NCBI RefSeq assembly: GCF_005405165.1
Contig: NZ_BJDN01000025.1
Location: 1-40,404, forward strand
Source: Loigolactobacillus binensis
GTDB lineage: Bacteria > Bacillota > Bacilli > Lactobacillales > Lactobacillaceae
Direction of reading: 5' to 3'
DNA: 40,404 bases
A program made the translations under genes and the position numbers. How positions within the stretch are numbered: the stretch's first letter is position 1; every line of letters begins with the position of its first letter. Below the pieces are notes generated by a model, which did no database searches, was not told the DNA's origin, and saw only the letters and a list, made by a program, of their open reading frames with translations. Below, one piece after another: positions 8,017-18,266 of this stretch.

Positions 8017-8224
8017 TGAAAAAGCGCTCAGCTTATGGAATATAACCTACTACTCCGCAATAGAGGTGGATTATTAGCAAAAAACGCTAATAATCTTTGA
8101 TGCTACGGGCGTTGTCCATTCTTGTGGCAAAAACCGTGCCGCAAGAAACATGGCAGCTAACCAATAAGTAGCACGCAGTGAGACGTTTGGCTAGCGTAGT
8201 TATATGCAATAAGCTGCTTTTTCA
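8017..8224. mobile_element. MITE-like element C between purH and purD
   Basis: A 208-bp non-coding stretch bounded by TGAAAAAGC and its reverse complement GCTTTTTCA. The inverted ends extend imperfectly about 40 bases inward: AGCTTAT and ATATAAC are matched on both sides, with a 4-base gap in one arm. Inside are a perfect 10-bp hairpin (8069-8095, GATTATTAGC / GCTAATAATC) and the 46-bp hairpin unit shared with element B. The ends differ from those of A and B, so it would be a separate family. Mobile origin is inferred from structure only. Confidence 0.5.
8110..8155. repeat. 46-bp hairpin repeat, copy 1
   Basis: Identical at 45 of 46 positions to 11593-11638. It folds into CTTGTGGCA / TGCCGCAAG with an outer CCAT / ATGG pair. 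The single difference lies in the loop, so the stem is conserved. In this copy the flanking bases GCTAC (8102-8106) and GTAGC (8167-8171) add an outer stem. Confidence 0.85.
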
Positions 8225-8288
8225 ACCACGTTTACGCTACATTAGCGGTAAAAACTAACTCAATATTATTTTTCAAACACAACCCAGC

Positions 8289-9815
8289 TTAATGCCGGAA
8301 ATGCCGCCGACCGCTGAAGACCATCGCCACGCCTAATTCATCGGCTTTAGCGATCGAATCTTTATCTTTGATACTGCCGCCAGGCTCGACGATGGCAGTG
8401 ATCCCGTGCGCCGCTGCATAAGCGACCGAATCATCCATTGGAAAAAAGGCGTCGGAGGCTAAGATGGCGTCGGCATAACCTGGTTTGTCCTGGGCCGCCT
8501 GAATGGCGATCTCGACTGAGCCAACGCGGTTCATTTGCCCGGCACCGATGCCCAACGTTTGTTCCGCAGTCGCAACTACAATGGCATTACTTTTAACGTG
8601 CTTGGCAATGATCTGACCAAATTCTAAGGCCTTTAACTGCGCGGCGGTTGGTTGCTTTTTAGTCACGACTTCAAAATCGGTCGCCGTTTCGTGGACTTGA
8701 TCGGCTTCCTGCCGCAGTAACCCACCCAGCACCGAGACGCTTTCTAGTTCAGTTTGTTCTGGTGCGCTGATATCTAAGGTCAATAAACGGAGATTCTTCT
8801 TTTTCGCTAAAACAGCAAAGGCATCGGGGCTAAAGCTAGGCGCGATGATGATCTCCAAGAATAGTTGATGCATTTTCTCGGCGGTGGCCACGTCAACTTC
8901 ACGATTCAATACGATGATGCCACCAAAAATTGAAGTCGAATCGGCAGCAAAGGTGCGATCCCAAGCGGTTTCAATGTCAGCAGCTAAGCCGACACCACAA
9001 GGATTCATATGTTTGACCGCGACCACGGCCGGTTGGCTGAATTCACGGCTGATCCGCAGCGCCGCATCACAGTCCTTGATATTATTGTAAGAAAGTTCTT
9101 TACCATGTAATTGTTGTGCCTGGGCGATCGAATAAGGTTCCGGGATCGCGGTTTCGTAAAAGGCCGCTTTTTGATGGGAATTTTCACCGTAGCGTAATTC
9201 TTGTTTTTTGGTATACGCTAACGGTAATGTGGCCGGAAATTCTTCGGTGTTCAAATAATCGGCGATCAAGGCATCATAACTGGCGGTGTGCTGGAATACT
9301 TTGGTCGCCAATTGCCGGCGGAAGGCCTGATCAACTTCACCGGCGGCCAACGCAGTCAATACCGGTTGGTAATCGGCAGGATCAACGAGCGGCAACACCG
9401 CGGCAAAATTTTTCGCCGCGGAGCGCAACATGCTCGGCCCACCAATGTCGATCTGTTCGATGGCCGCCACTTCTGTGACTGCCGGTTGCATGATTGTTTG
9501 TTTGAAGGGATACAAATTAACGCACACTAAGTCGATGGGATCGATTTTATGCTGAGCTAAGGTAGCCATATGTTCAGGATCATCGCGTTTGGCTAATAAG
9601 GCTGCATGGATCGCTGGGTGGAGCGTTTTTACCCGACCATCAAGCATTTCCGGAAAATGCGTGACTTCTTCCACTGGCGTAACGGCAATGTTCGCTGCTG
9701 CCAACACTTTTTGGGTGCCGCCAGTCGAAAGAATTCGGTAGCCTTGAGTAACTAAGCCTTGGGCAAATTCAACCAATCCTGTTTTATCCGATACACTAAG
9801 TAAAGCTGTTTTCAT
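8289..9815 (-). CDS. purH: Bifunctional AICAR formyltransferase / IMP cyclohydrolase
   Basis: Enzyme of 508 residues that carries out the last two steps to IMP: formylation of AICAR with 10-formyl-THF, then ring closure. The N-terminal cyclohydrolase (MGS-like) domain begins with [14 protein letters not shown]. The transformylase domain starts near residue 200 and contains the catalytic KH pair in AVKHMNPCG. Length is standard. The start is preceded by AAGGGG. It lies 30 bases downstream of purN in the pur operon. Confidence 0.95.
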   Translation of the reverse strand: MKTALLSVSDKTGLVEFAQGLVTQGYRILSTGGTQKVLAAANIAVTPVEEVTHFPEMLDGRVKTLHPAIHAALLAKRDDPEHMATLAQHKIDPIDLVCVNLYPFKQTIMQPAVTEVAAIEQIDIGGPSMLRSAAKNFAAVLPLVDPADYQPVLTALAAGEVDQAFRRQLATKVFQHTASYDALIADYLNTEEFPATLPLAYTKKQELRYGENSHQKAAFYETAIPEPYSIAQAQQLHGKELSYNNIKDCDAALRISREFSQPAVVAVKHMNPCGVGLAADIETAWDRTFAADSTSIFGGIIVLNREVDVATAEKMHQLFLEIIIAPSFSPDAFAVLAKKKNLRLLTLDISAPEQTELESVSVLGGLLRQEADQVHETATDFEVVTKKQPTAAQLKALEFGQIIAKHVKSNAIVVATAEQTLGIGAGQMNRVGSVEIAIQAAQDKPGYADAILASDAFFPMDDSVAYAAAHGITAIVEPGGSIKDKDSIAKADELGVAMVFSGRRHFRH

Positions 9816-9845
9816 TAATGATGCGCCCCTTATTTTGTCATTTAA

Positions 9846-10415
9846 TTACTTATCTTCTAATAATTCTACCAGACTTTGCAAATAAAGCCGATGCTCAGTT
9901 TGATGAATGCGGCTACTTAAACTAGCTAAGGTATCCTGCGGTTCGACTGGGACCACGGCTTGCTGGATAATCGGCCCGCTGTCAACGCCGGCATCGACAT
10001 AATGGATAGTTACGCCAGTTGCGCTGACGCCAGCGGCAAATGCATCTTCGATCCCGTGACGGCCAGGAAACTTAGGCAACAAAGCGGGATGAATATTGAT
10101 GATCTGCTGCGGATAAGCCTGTAATAAAGTAGGGCCAATGATCCGCATATAACCGGCCAACAAGATCAATTCCACCTCTCGTTGACGTAATTGAGCTAAA
10201 ATCGCCGTTTCAAAGGCCGCTTTATCCGCAAATTGCTTAAATTCCGCGGTCCAAATGGGAACCTTTAACCGCTGCGCCCGCTGAATAACCGGCGCAGTCG
10301 GATAATCACAGACCAGCAACACCACTTGTGCCGCGACTTGTTGCTGCTGAATGCCCGTCACCAACGCCTCAAAGTTACCTCCATTGCCGGAAGCAAAAAT
10401 CGCTAACTTTTTCAT
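9846..10415 (-). CDS. purN: Phosphoribosylglycinamide formyltransferase (GART)
   Basis: Folate-dependent GAR transformylase of 189 residues, third step of the pathway. The catalytic Asn107, His109 (INIHPALLPKFPG) and Asp145 (DAGVDSGPII) are present. The start codon overlaps the purM stop by four bases (ATGA) and GGAGG lies inside the purM end, so translation is coupled. No folate-independent purT is seen in the window. Confidence 0.95.
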   Translation of the reverse strand: MKKLAIFASGNGGNFEALVTGIQQQQVAAQVVLLVCDYPTAPVIQRAQRLKVPIWTAEFKQFADKAAFETAILAQLRQREVELILLAGYMRIIGPTLLQAYPQQIINIHPALLPKFPGRHGIEDAFAAGVSATGVTIHYVDAGVDSGPIIQQAVVPVEPQDTLASLSSRIHQTEHRLYLQSLVELLEDK

Positions 10416-11446
10416 GCGTCAGCCTCCACTAATTCCACGCCGGTTGCGCCGGAGTGAACGACACCAATTTGATAAAAAGCCTGCTGCTGAGCCGTCAAGA
10501 TTTGTTGCACCGCGGCTAGATCAGCTGGATGGATCGCTAAAACCATACCCAGGCCCATATTGAAGGTCGTGAAGGCTTCGTTTTGCTGCAACTGGCCTAA
10601 TTGACACAACCAATCAAAAATCGGCTGCCGCGGCCAGCTGCCTAAATTGATTCGTGCCGCTAAACCGGCCGGTAACATCCGCGGTACATTTTCCAGCAAA
10701 CCACCACCAGTTATGTGGGCCGCGCCAGCGATCAACTGTTGTTTGAGTAACGGCAGCAGCGCGTCAACGTAGATCTGCGTCGGCGTCAGCAATGTATCCA
10801 GTAAATTAGCCCCCGCTAATTCGGCTGGCGTATCGCTAAATTGATAATCGTGCGTCTTAAACAATAATTGGCGCACCAACGAGAAGCCATTGCTATGTAA
10901 GCCGCTGGAAGGCAGGCCTAGCAAAATATCGCCGGCCTGCACCTGTTCTGGCTTCAGCAAGGCTGCTTTTTCGGCGATACCAACGGCAAAACCGGCTAGA
11001 TCATAATGGCCGGCAGCGTACATATCCGGCATTTCCGCGGTTTCGCCGCCTAACAAAGTCATCCCACTTTGTTGACAACCGGCCACGATGCCTTGCATCA
11101 GTTCGGCCACTTCCTGCGGTTGCGTTTGCGCCACCGCCAAATAATCAAGGAAAAATAATGGCTGTGCCCCTTGCGCGACCACGTCGTTGACGCACATCGC
11201 CACTAGATCCTGGCCAACCGTTGTCCGCTGGCCGCTTTGGATCGCCAGCAATAATTTAGTGCCGACACCATCCGTCCCTGCGACTAAAACTGGCTGCTGC
11301 CGTGGTGGTAATTGATACAAGCCGCCAAACGCGCCTAAACCGCCTAGCACATTGGCCGAATTTAGTTTTTTGATCTGTTGCTGCAAATTAGTGACCACGG
11401 CTTCTCCGGCAGCAATGTTAACGCCCGCCTTCTCGTAAGCATTCAT
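10412..11446 (-). CDS. purM: Phosphoribosylformylglycinamidine cyclo-ligase (AIR synthetase)
   Basis: PurM-family ATP-dependent cyclase of 344 residues that closes the imidazole ring of AIR. Characteristic segments are GTDGVGTKL, the VNDVVAQGAQPLFFLDY region and GGETAEMPD. AAGGAGG precedes the ATG. A 443-base gap holding inverted-repeat element B separates it from purF upstream, although purF and purM are usually adjacent. It overlaps purN by four bases. Confidence 0.95.
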   Translation of the reverse strand: MNAYEKAGVNIAAGEAVVTNLQQQIKKLNSANVLGGLGAFGGLYQLPPRQQPVLVAGTDGVGTKLLLAIQSGQRTTVGQDLVAMCVNDVVAQGAQPLFFLDYLAVAQTQPQEVAELMQGIVAGCQQSGMTLLGGETAEMPDMYAAGHYDLAGFAVGIAEKAALLKPEQVQAGDILLGLPSSGLHSNGFSLVRQLLFKTHDYQFSDTPAELAGANLLDTLLTPTQIYVDALLPLLKQQLIAGAAHITGGGLLENVPRMLPAGLAARINLGSWPRQPIFDWLCQLGQLQQNEAFTTFNMGLGMVLAIHPADLAAVQQILTAQQQAFYQIGVVHSGATGVELVEADA

Positions 11447-11514
11447 TATTTTTCCTCCTTTAACTAGTGCAGTATAGCGTTTATATTCATTGGAAATAAA
11501 TTATAAACAGAGTT

Positions 11515-11841
11515 AGTTAGATTCCATTCCGGTGCGCGATGACGGACTAGCTAATAGCGGTAGACTTTGTTCCAAAGTCGTGATTAACGCGTCGTTGTCC
11601 ATTCTTGTGGCAAAAACCATGCCGCAAGAAACATGGCAACGCGTGGCGGTTTGGCGAGCTAACTTTTCCAGTCAAAAACAAAAGCGGGAGGAAAAGTGGA
11701 TCTCGCCAAGACCGCATAGTTGTAAATAGCACAGCCCGCTATTAACAACTATCGGCACAGCTGCGACTTAGACTTGCCGTACTTCGGCATTAGTTCAAGT
11801 CGCACGCGTTCCATACGCCAGCGCCGGAATGGAACCTAACT
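11515..11841. mobile_element. MITE-like element B between purF and purM
   Basis: A 327-bp element with 18-bp terminal inverted repeats (AGTTAGATTCCATTCCGG versus AGTTAGGTTCCATTCCGG read inward, one mismatch). The 39 bases at its purF-side end equal the left end of element A in inverted orientation. The interior is packed with hairpins: GACTTTG/CAAAGTC (11563-11579); the 46-bp repeat, here flanked by ACGCGT on both sides; a long imperfect stem of GGTTTGGCGAG and CTTTTCC with their complements (11648-11713); ATAGTTGT/ACAACTAT with inner AATAGC/GCTATT (11717-11753); and GCGACTT/AAGTCGC (11763-11803). The two frames of about 60 codons in it look like noise. It may be a mobile element that now acts as a structured spacer in the pur mRNA. 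Confidence 0.6.
11593..11638. repeat. 46-bp hairpin repeat, copy 2
   Basis: Second copy of the unit at 8110-8155, same orientation, one loop substitution. Here it is bracketed by two ACGCGT palindromes (11587-11592 and 11639-11644), which extend the stem with sequence different from the other copy. Confidence 0.85.
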
Positions 11842-11889
11842 GATATCCGCTTACGTGTAATTTATTTTAGATAGGATAGCTACGCTGCA

Positions 11890-13317
11890 CTAAGCCGTCA
11901 CCTGCGGCAATTCAAAAGTTGCGGCGTAATCGTACAGTGGTGTCGGATAGTCGCCGTTAAAGTAAGCCACACATAAACCAGAATACGGTGCACTGCTTTT
12001 TAAATTGATCGCGGCGATCAGGCCGTCTACGCTTAGAAAGCCTAACGAATCAGCGCCAATCTTGGCTTGCATTTGCGGTAACGTCAGATTAGCTGCCATC
12101 AACTCGCGGGTGTTTTCAATGTCGATGCCGTAAAAGCAAGGATAGCGCAATGGCGGTGAAGCGATCAGCAAATGCACCGCGGTGGCACCGGCTTCTTTTA
12201 AGAGGCGGACAATATAGTTGCTGGTCGTGCCCCGCACCAACGAATCATCGACTAAGGCGACTTTTTTTCCTTTGACCACTGCCGCCACCGCCGATAACTT
12301 CATCCGCACCCCTTGCTCCCGTAGGCGCTGAGTGGGCTGAATGAAGGTGCGCTGGCTGTATTGATTTTTGATCAAGCCCATTTCGTAGGGAATGCCGCTG
12401 GCCGCCGCGTAACCATTCGCCGCTGACAAAGACGAATTCGGTACGCCAACGACGATATCAGCGTCCACCGGCTGTTCTTTAGCCAAAAGTTGACCCATCC
12501 GTTCCCGCGCCTGATGGACATTGACACCGTAGATCGTCGAATCGGGCCGGGCAAAATAGATGAACTCCATCGAACAAACCGACAATTGGGTGTCCGTGGT
12601 GTAGGACTTAACTTGGTAGCCGTGATCGTCAATTTTGATCAGTTCACCTGGTTGCACGTCGCGGATGAAGCGCGCATTGACCGTGTCTAAAGCGCAAGTT
12701 TCGCTAGCCACAACGTAGGCCCCCGTCGCTAACTGGCCCAGCGCCAACGGCCGAAAGCCGTTAGGATCTAGTGCAGCGTACAAGGCATCATTGGTCAGCA
12801 CTAAGTAAGCAAAACCGCCCTTGATCTGGCGCAGGCTGGCTTTTAAACGCTGTTCAAACGTTGCCGCGGTTTGGCGCTGGATCAAATGCATCAGCACTTC
12901 GGTATCAGAGTTGGCGTGGAAAATGGCGCCTTCCGCCTCTAATTCCGCCCGTAAACTAACTGCGTTGGTCAAATTACCATTGTGCGCCAAGGCCACTTGC
13001 TGCTGGTTAAAATTAAATAATAGCGGCTGGATATTTTCGATTCCGGCACTCCCCGCGGTGGCGTAGCGCACGTGCCCAATGGCCGCGGTGCCAGTTAAAT
13101 GAGCTAATTTATCTGGATGGTCAAAAACTTCCGTCAACAAACCTAACCCTTTTTCACCGGTCAAATGCCCCTGCGCATTGGCGACGATCCCGGCGCCTTC
13201 TTGACCGCGATGTTGCAACGCATGTAAGCCAAAATAAGTTAGCTCGGCCGCTTGGGCATCGCCCCAAATACCAAATACACCGCATTCTTCATTGAGACTT
13301 TTGACCTCGCTTACCAT
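11890..13317 (-). CDS. purF: Amidophosphoribosyltransferase
   Basis: First committed enzyme of purine synthesis, 475 residues: PRPP plus glutamine give phosphoribosylamine. An 11-residue propeptide ([11 protein letters not shown]) precedes the nucleophile Cys12 of the Ntn glutaminase domain. The PRPP loop [14 protein letters not shown] marks the C-terminal transferase domain. The longer frame to 13335 contains the GAAGGAG ribosome site, so the ATG at 13317 is chosen; it overlaps the purL end. Three positions equivalent to the Bacillus 4Fe-4S ligands keep cysteine (SETCALD, YPCFYG, GLCVAY), but the second cysteine of the final CxxC is tyrosine, so the cluster may be absent. Confidence 0.95.
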   Translation of the reverse strand: MVSEVKSLNEECGVFGIWGDAQAAELTYFGLHALQHRGQEGAGIVANAQGHLTGEKGLGLLTEVFDHPDKLAHLTGTAAIGHVRYATAGSAGIENIQPLLFNFNQQQVALAHNGNLTNAVSLRAELEAEGAIFHANSDTEVLMHLIQRQTAATFEQRLKASLRQIKGGFAYLVLTNDALYAALDPNGFRPLALGQLATGAYVVASETCALDTVNARFIRDVQPGELIKIDDHGYQVKSYTTDTQLSVCSMEFIYFARPDSTIYGVNVHQARERMGQLLAKEQPVDADIVVGVPNSSLSAANGYAAASGIPYEMGLIKNQYSQRTFIQPTQRLREQGVRMKLSAVAAVVKGKKVALVDDSLVRGTTSNYIVRLLKEAGATAVHLLIASPPLRYPCFYGIDIENTRELMAANLTLPQMQAKIGADSLGFLSVDGLIAAINLKSSAPYSGLCVAYFNGDYPTPLYDYAATFELPQVTA

Positions 13318-15509
13318 GCTAATGCTCCTTCCCACTGCTGTTTGCTGGTGACAACATCTAACGTCAGTGTTTCTGTATTCGTTTTGATAACCAAGTCGGT
13401 CGCCGCCGTCACCGTGCCGATCTGTTGCGCCTGTTCACCGGTCATTTGACTAAAAGCCGCTGCTTGCGCGGCCGGCACGGTAAGGATAAAGCGTGATTGA
13501 CTTTCGGCAAATAACCAGCTGGCTGGCATCGCCACTTCAACGGTGGCGCCTAATTGCCGCCCAAAGCAGCTTTCCGCCAAACCGACCGCTAAGCCGCCTT
13601 CCGCTAGATCATGCGCGCTGCTAACGATTCCCGCCCGAATCGCTTGTTGGACTAATTGTTGATTGCTGATTTCCGTGGCTAGATCAAAATCAAATAACGC
13701 GCCACTAATATTGCCGGTCAACATTTTTTGTAATTCACTACCATTAAAATCCGCGCGGGTTTGGCCGACTAAGAAAATGGCGTCCCCGGCGTGTTTGAAG
13801 TCTTGCGTGGTGATCAAAGCTAAATCTGCGATCAAACCGACCATGCCGACCATTGGCGTTGGGTAGATCGCCGTACCGTTAGATTCGTTGTACAGCGAAA
13901 CGTTGCCGGAGATCACCGGTGTTGCTAAGGCCTTGCAGGCCGCGCTCATCCCTTTGGTTGCCTGCGCCAGTTCATAAAAGCTTTCCGGCTCTTCTGGACT
14001 ACCGAAATTAAGGCAGTCGGTGATGCCTAACGGAACGCCGCCGCTAGCCACAATATTACGGGCCGCTTCACAAACCGCAATTTGCCCACCAATTTCGGGA
14101 TTTAAATACAAGTAGCGCCCGTTACCGTCGGTGGTCATCGCTAACGCTTTACGACCGCCACGAATTCTAAGCACGGCGGCATCCGAACCTGGGGCCACAA
14201 CCGTGTTCGTTTTAACTTGGGTATCGTAGCTGCGATAAACGGCTTGCTTGGAAGCAAGCGTTGGCTGTTGCAACAAATCTGTCAAAACAGCCGCTGCATC
14301 GGTGATCTGCGGTTGGTATTGTTGCGGGTCAGCTGTTAATAAATGAGCCGGAATTCGTTGTGGCCGCTGATAAACCGGCGCCTCATCAACTAAGGCCTTG
14401 ATCGGCACGTCAGCCACTTTTTCGCCATGGGCATACAACTGGTATTGTTTAGCCGCCGTCACGGCACCGATCTGCACCGCGTCCAGTTCATAGCGAGCAA
14501 ATAGCTTTTCCACCACCGCCCCTTGATCCTTAGCCACGCAGATCAGCATCCGTTCTTGGGATTCCGACAGCATCAGTTCATAAGGGATCATGCCACTTTC
14601 CCGCTGCGGCACCGCATCTAAATTCAACGTCATCCCGTAGCCGGCTTTGGCGCCCATTTCCGCCGAGGATGAAACCAACCCGGCAGCGCCCATATCTTGG
14701 ATCCCCACGACCGCTTCAGGGTGTTCGCGGATCAATTCTAAACAAGCGTCCATTAATTGCTTTTCCATAAAGGGATCGCCAACTTGAACCGCCGAACGAT
14801 CAGCCTCAACGTCATCGTTAAATTCTGCCGAGGCAAAAATCGCCCCCTGAATACCGTCGCGGCCAGTTTTGGCGCCAACGTAATAAATCAGGTTACCCGC
14901 TCCGGCGGCTTGGCCTTTTTGCTGCATCGTGGTGTCCAACAAGCCAACGCACATCGCGTTCATCACCGGATTGGCCGCGTAGGCATCGTCAAACGCCAAC
15001 TCACCGCCAACGGTCGGAATGCCGATACAGTTGCCGTAGCCGCCGATCCCAGCGATGGTTTCCTTCAACAAGAATCGGGTGTGCGCATCGGTCAATTCAC
15101 CAAAACGCAGACTATCCAGCATGGCGATCGGTTGGGCGCCCATCGAAAAAATATCGCGGATAATGCCGCCTACACCAGTCGCCGCCCCTTGATAAGGTTC
15201 GACTGCAGTGGGATGATTGTGGCTTTCCGCTTTAAAAACCACCGCCTGACCGTCACCAATATCGATGATACCGGCGCCTTCACCTGGGCCTTGCAAAATT
15301 CGTTGCCCACTAGTCGGAAATTGTTTCAGTAACGGTTTAGAATTTTTATAAGCACAATGTTCACTCCACATTGCTGCAAACAAGCCAGTTTCAGTAAAAT
15401 TAGGCAAGCGGCCGATCAATTCTTGGATCCGTTGATATTCGGCACTGGTCAAGCCCCATTGCTGGTATAACCGGCTCGATTTGATTGCTGTCGCTGTTTG
15501 CTCGATCAT
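13311..15509 (-). CDS. purL: Phosphoribosylformylglycinamidine synthase, large subunit
   Basis: Synthetase subunit of 732 residues that converts FGAR to FGAM with ATP and ammonia delivered by PurQ, assembled with PurS. This is the three-subunit Gram-positive type, not the long fused type. Recognisable segments include [18 protein letters not shown] near the N-terminus and [26 protein letters not shown] lies in the end of purQ, and the ATG overlaps the purQ stop by four bases. Confidence 0.96.
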   Translation of the reverse strand: MIEQTATAIKSSRLYQQWGLTSAEYQRIQELIGRLPNFTETGLFAAMWSEHCAYKNSKPLLKQFPTSGQRILQGPGEGAGIIDIGDGQAVVFKAESHNHPTAVEPYQGAATGVGGIIRDIFSMGAQPIAMLDSLRFGELTDAHTRFLLKETIAGIGGYGNCIGIPTVGGELAFDDAYAANPVMNAMCVGLLDTTMQQKGQAAGAGNLIYYVGAKTGRDGIQGAIFASAEFNDDVEADRSAVQVGDPFMEKQLMDACLELIREHPEAVVGIQDMGAAGLVSSSAEMGAKAGYGMTLNLDAVPQRESGMIPYELMLSESQERMLICVAKDQGAVVEKLFARYELDAVQIGAVTAAKQYQLYAHGEKVADVPIKALVDEAPVYQRPQRIPAHLLTADPQQYQPQITDAAAVLTDLLQQPTLASKQAVYRSYDTQVKTNTVVAPGSDAAVLRIRGGRKALAMTTDGNGRYLYLNPEIGGQIAVCEAARNIVASGGVPLGITDCLNFGSPEEPESFYELAQATKGMSAACKALATPVISGNVSLYNESNGTAIYPTPMVGMVGLIADLALITTQDFKHAGDAIFLVGQTRADFNGSELQKMLTGNISGALFDFDLATEISNQQLVQQAIRAGIVSSAHDLAEGGLAVGLAESCFGRQLGATVEVAMPASWLFAESQSRFILTVPAAQAAAFSQMTGEQAQQIGTVTAATDLVIKTNTETLTLDVVTSKQQWEGALAW

Positions 15510-16186
15510 GCTGGTACCACCTTTTCCGTTAATGTTTGCAACATACTCTGAAAAACACCGCGACCGTCTTCACTACCTAAAAGGGCCTCCACCGCACGCT
15601 CGGGATGGGGCATCATGCCTAAAACATTGCCGGCGCGATTGGTGATGCCGGCAATATCGGCGACACTGCCATTAGGATTATCCTGATAAGTAAACGCAAT
15701 TTGCCGCTGTGCCTTGAGCTCAGCCAACGTTGCCGCGTCGCAATAATAATTACCTTCACCATGCGCGATCGGCAAAGTGATCGTCTGTTGCGGCTGGTAA
15801 GCCTTGGTGAAGCTGGTTTGGTTGTTGACAACGGTCAACGCTGCTGGTTGGCAGATAAAGTTGGCACTGCGATTCTGTTGCAAAACCCCTGGCAATAAGC
15901 CAGCTTCAGTCAAGATCTGGAAGCCGTTGCAGATACCGATCACTAGCCCACCAGCAGCAGCAAAATCACGCACCGCAGTCATGATCGGCGCAAAACGAGC
16001 AATCGCCCCACCACGTAGATAGTCACCGTACGAAAAACCACCCGGTAACAAAACCGCCGCATAATCAGTTAAATCGGCGGTTCGATAATCGACTAAAACG
16101 GCCTGCTGCTGAAAGCCATCGCGTAAGGCGGCCACTAAGTCCTGATCACAATTTGAGCCCGGAAATTGAATCACGGCAAACTTCAT
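15506..16186 (-). CDS. purQ: Phosphoribosylformylglycinamidine synthase, glutaminase subunit
   Basis: Class I glutamine amidotransferase of 226 residues supplying ammonia to PurL. The nucleophile is Cys86 in GICNGFQIL, and the His/Glu pair lies in [10 protein letters not shown] near residue 200. It starts two bases after purS and overlaps purL by four bases. GGAGG at the end of purS serves as its ribosome site. Confidence 0.96.
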   Translation of the reverse strand: MKFAVIQFPGSNCDQDLVAALRDGFQQQAVLVDYRTADLTDYAAVLLPGGFSYGDYLRGGAIARFAPIMTAVRDFAAAGGLVIGICNGFQILTEAGLLPGVLQQNRSANFICQPAALTVVNNQTSFTKAYQPQQTITLPIAHGEGNYYCDAATLAELKAQRQIAFTYQDNPNGSVADIAGITNRAGNVLGMMPHPERAVEALLGSEDGRGVFQSMLQTLTEKVVPA

Positions 16187-16187
16187 T

Positions 16188-16433
16188 TTAGCAAGCCTCC
16201 AATTCGTAGCGATAACTTTCCATATTCACGTTGGCTAATAACTTTTGGCACATCTGTTCCACCGCGACCGCCGCTTTTTCTTTTGAAGTGGCTAAAACTA
16301 ACTCAAAATACTTGCCGCAAGTCAGTTGTTGTAATTCGGTAAAATCTAACTGGTGTAAGGCGGTTTTAACCGCTTCGGCCTGGGGATCGAGGATCGAATC
16401 TTTATAGGTCACATAAACTTTAGCGCGATACAT
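16188..16433 (-). CDS. purS: Phosphoribosylformylglycinamidine synthase subunit PurS
   Basis: Small dimeric subunit of 81 residues that bridges PurL and PurQ. The pattern [20 protein letters not shown] is typical. The start lies 14 bases inside the end of purC and is preceded by GGAGGTGG. Length is normal. Confidence 0.95.
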   Translation of the reverse strand: MYRAKVYVTYKDSILDPQAEAVKTALHQLDFTELQQLTCGKYFELVLATSKEKAAVAVEQMCQKLLANVNMESYRYELEAC

Positions 16434-17148
16434 GAGCCACCTCCGAGTTTTGCAAACGGGTCAACACTTCTTGATACACCGTAGTCAGATCACCAGTGTG
16501 CTTACGGAAAACGTCTTTGTCCAACGAGGCCTTTGTTGTGGCATCCACCAGCCGGCATGAATCTGGTGAAATTTCGTCCGCCAATACTAATTGACCGTCT
16601 AAATAGCCGACTTCGATCTTAAAATCAACTAAGGTCAACTGAGCTTGGGCAAAACGGATCTGCAATAACTGATTGATCCGCAAGGCTAATTGTTTGATCG
16701 CGGCCAGTTCGTCGGCGGTCGCGATACCTAAAGCTTCGGCCTGGGCATCATTCATAAAGGGATCGTCCAGCGGGTCCGATTTGTAGAAGAATTCGATGAT
16801 CGGCTTAGTTAGCGGCTGTAAATAATCGGTGGCAAACTTGCGTTGGAAGCTACCAGAAGCAAGATTGCGGACAACCACTTCCAAGGGGATCATTTTGACT
16901 GGATGGATCAATTGTTCTGTCGTCGAAACTTGGCGAATAAAATCAGTTGGGATCTGGTGGGCAATTAAGTAATCAAAAATTAAACAGTCGATCTGGTTGT
17001 TCAACGCGCCTTTAGCGGCAATTTGTTCCTTGCGTTTGCCGTTAAGTGCAGTTGCTTGATCTAAGTACTCCACCCACAAAACGGTGGGCTCATCGGTGGT
17101 ATAAAGTCGTTTTGCCTTACCCGTCTTCAATTCTTTAAGTTTACGCAT
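16420..17148 (-). CDS. purC: SAICAR synthetase
   Basis: Phosphoribosylaminoimidazole-succinocarboxamide synthase, 242 residues, adding aspartate to CAIR. Motifs GKAKRLY, VVRNLASGSF and LVDFKIEVGY are diagnostic. The longer frame to 17163 starts at a TTG inside the GGGAGG ribosome site, so the ATG at 17148 is preferred. It shares one base with the purK stop (TAATG). In Bacillus purB lies between purK and purC; here nothing does. Confidence 0.95.
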   Translation of the reverse strand: MRKLKELKTGKAKRLYTTDEPTVLWVEYLDQATALNGKRKEQIAAKGALNNQIDCLIFDYLIAHQIPTDFIRQVSTTEQLIHPVKMIPLEVVVRNLASGSFQRKFATDYLQPLTKPIIEFFYKSDPLDDPFMNDAQAEALGIATADELAAIKQLALRINQLLQIRFAQAQLTLVDFKIEVGYLDGQLVLADEISPDSCRLVDATTKASLDKDVFRKHTGDLTTVYQEVLTRLQNSEVAHVSR

Positions 17149-18266
17149 TATTGATCCTCCCAAATTTTTTCTTCTTCTAACTGAGCCTGTGTCGCCGCCG
17201 GATCATCGGTCAAAATGGTGATGTGGCCCATTTTGCGTTGGTAGCGGCTTTCCGCTTTACCATAATCATGGAGATACCACTGCGGCCGCTGTAACCACCG
17301 TTGCCGCGCCGGCTGTAAATGCTGGCCGAGTAAATTGACCATCACTGCCGGACGCTGTTGGGTGATCGCAGGGATCGGCAGGCCACAAATGCTCCGAATA
17401 TGCGCCGCAAATTGCGATAGATTACAAGCCTCAATGCTAAAATGACCAGAGTTATGTGGCCGCGGTGCCAATTCATTGACTAACAAACGGCCATCCGGCA
17501 ATAAGAAAAATTCGATGCCTAGGACGCCGTACAATGCCAGTCCTTGGGCAATTTTAGTGGCGATCGCAACGACTTCGGCCTTGATCGCCGCTGAAACTGG
17601 TGCCGGAGCGATCGTTTCATGCAGAATATGTTGATGATGGATATTCTCGACGACGGGAAACGTGCGGACCTGCTGATCACGGTCCCGGGTGACCATGACG
17701 GCTAACTCCTTGGTAAACGCTTGGCGCCGCTCCAAAATACAGTCCCCAGGCAATAAATCAGTCGCCAAGTCGGCCACCGTATTCACATCGTGCTGGCCGT
17801 GACCATCGTAACCACCGGTAGCCGTTTTCAAAATGCTGGGTAGGCCGACGGTTTGAACAGCTGCCTTTAATTCAGCAGGTGTCGTCACCGCCGCAAACTC
17901 AGTCACCGGCACCCCCAGTGATTTCAGAAAGTTTTTCTCCGTCAAACGATTACGGGTGATCGCCAACAAATGAGTCCCTTGCGGCAGTTCAGCGTATTGA
18001 TTAGCGGCCTTTAAGCTTGCCAGATCAACATTTTCAAATTCATAAGTTAGCACATCGGCTCGTTTGGCTAGATCAAGCATGGCTTGTTGGTCGCTATAGT
18101 CGGCGGTGATTTGAAAATCAGCCACCTGGGCCGCAGGACAATCAGGAGTTGGATCGAGCACACCGACCTTGTAGCCCATGCTTTTTGCGGCTAAGGTCAT
18201 CATCTGGCCTAATTGGCCGCCACCGACAATGCCGATCGTGGCTGGCGGCAATAATTGTTTAATCAA
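17148..18266 (-). CDS. purK: 5-(carboxyamino)imidazole ribonucleotide synthase
   Basis: ATP-grasp enzyme of 372 residues making N5-CAIR from AIR, bicarbonate and ATP; PurE then rearranges it. The N-terminal [13 protein letters not shown] is the family hallmark, and [13 protein letters not shown] is the late ATP-grasp segment. There is no ATG near the start. A TTG at 18266 with GAGG upstream gives an N-terminus matching PurK proteins; a TTG at 18284 would add six residues. The start overlaps the end of purE by eight bases. Confidence 0.9.
   Translation of the reverse strand: MIKQLLPPATIGIVGGGQLGQMMTLAAKSMGYKVGVLDPTPDCPAAQVADFQITADYSDQQAMLDLAKRADVLTYEFENVDLASLKAANQYAELPQGTHLLAITRNRLTEKNFLKSLGVPVTEFAAVTTPAELKAAVQTVGLPSILKTATGGYDGHGQHDVNTVADLATDLLPGDCILERRQAFTKELAVMVTRDRDQQVRTFPVVENIHHQHILHETIAPAPVSAAIKAEVVAIATKIAQGLALYGVLGIEFFLLPDGRLLVNELAPRPHNSGHFSIEACNLSQFAAHIRSICGLPIPAITQQRPAVMVNLLGQHLQPARQRWLQRPQWYLHDYGKAESRYQRKMGHITILTDDPAATQAQLEEEKIWEDQ

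Noticed and set aside
9116..9478. 120-codon + strand frame antisense to purH
   Set aside because: Shadow of purH with no ribosome site and low-complexity Arg/Ser/Pro-rich product.
11532..11732. Two frames of about 60 codons, one on each strand, in element B
   Set aside because: They run through several hairpins, have no ribosome site and are not shared with element A, so a toxin or transposase gene is unlikely.
14757..15332. 191-codon open frame on the + strand, antisense to purL
   Set aside because: Lies wholly inside the conserved purL coding region, lacks a ribosome site, and its translation shows no family pattern. GC-rich codon use opens the opposite frame.
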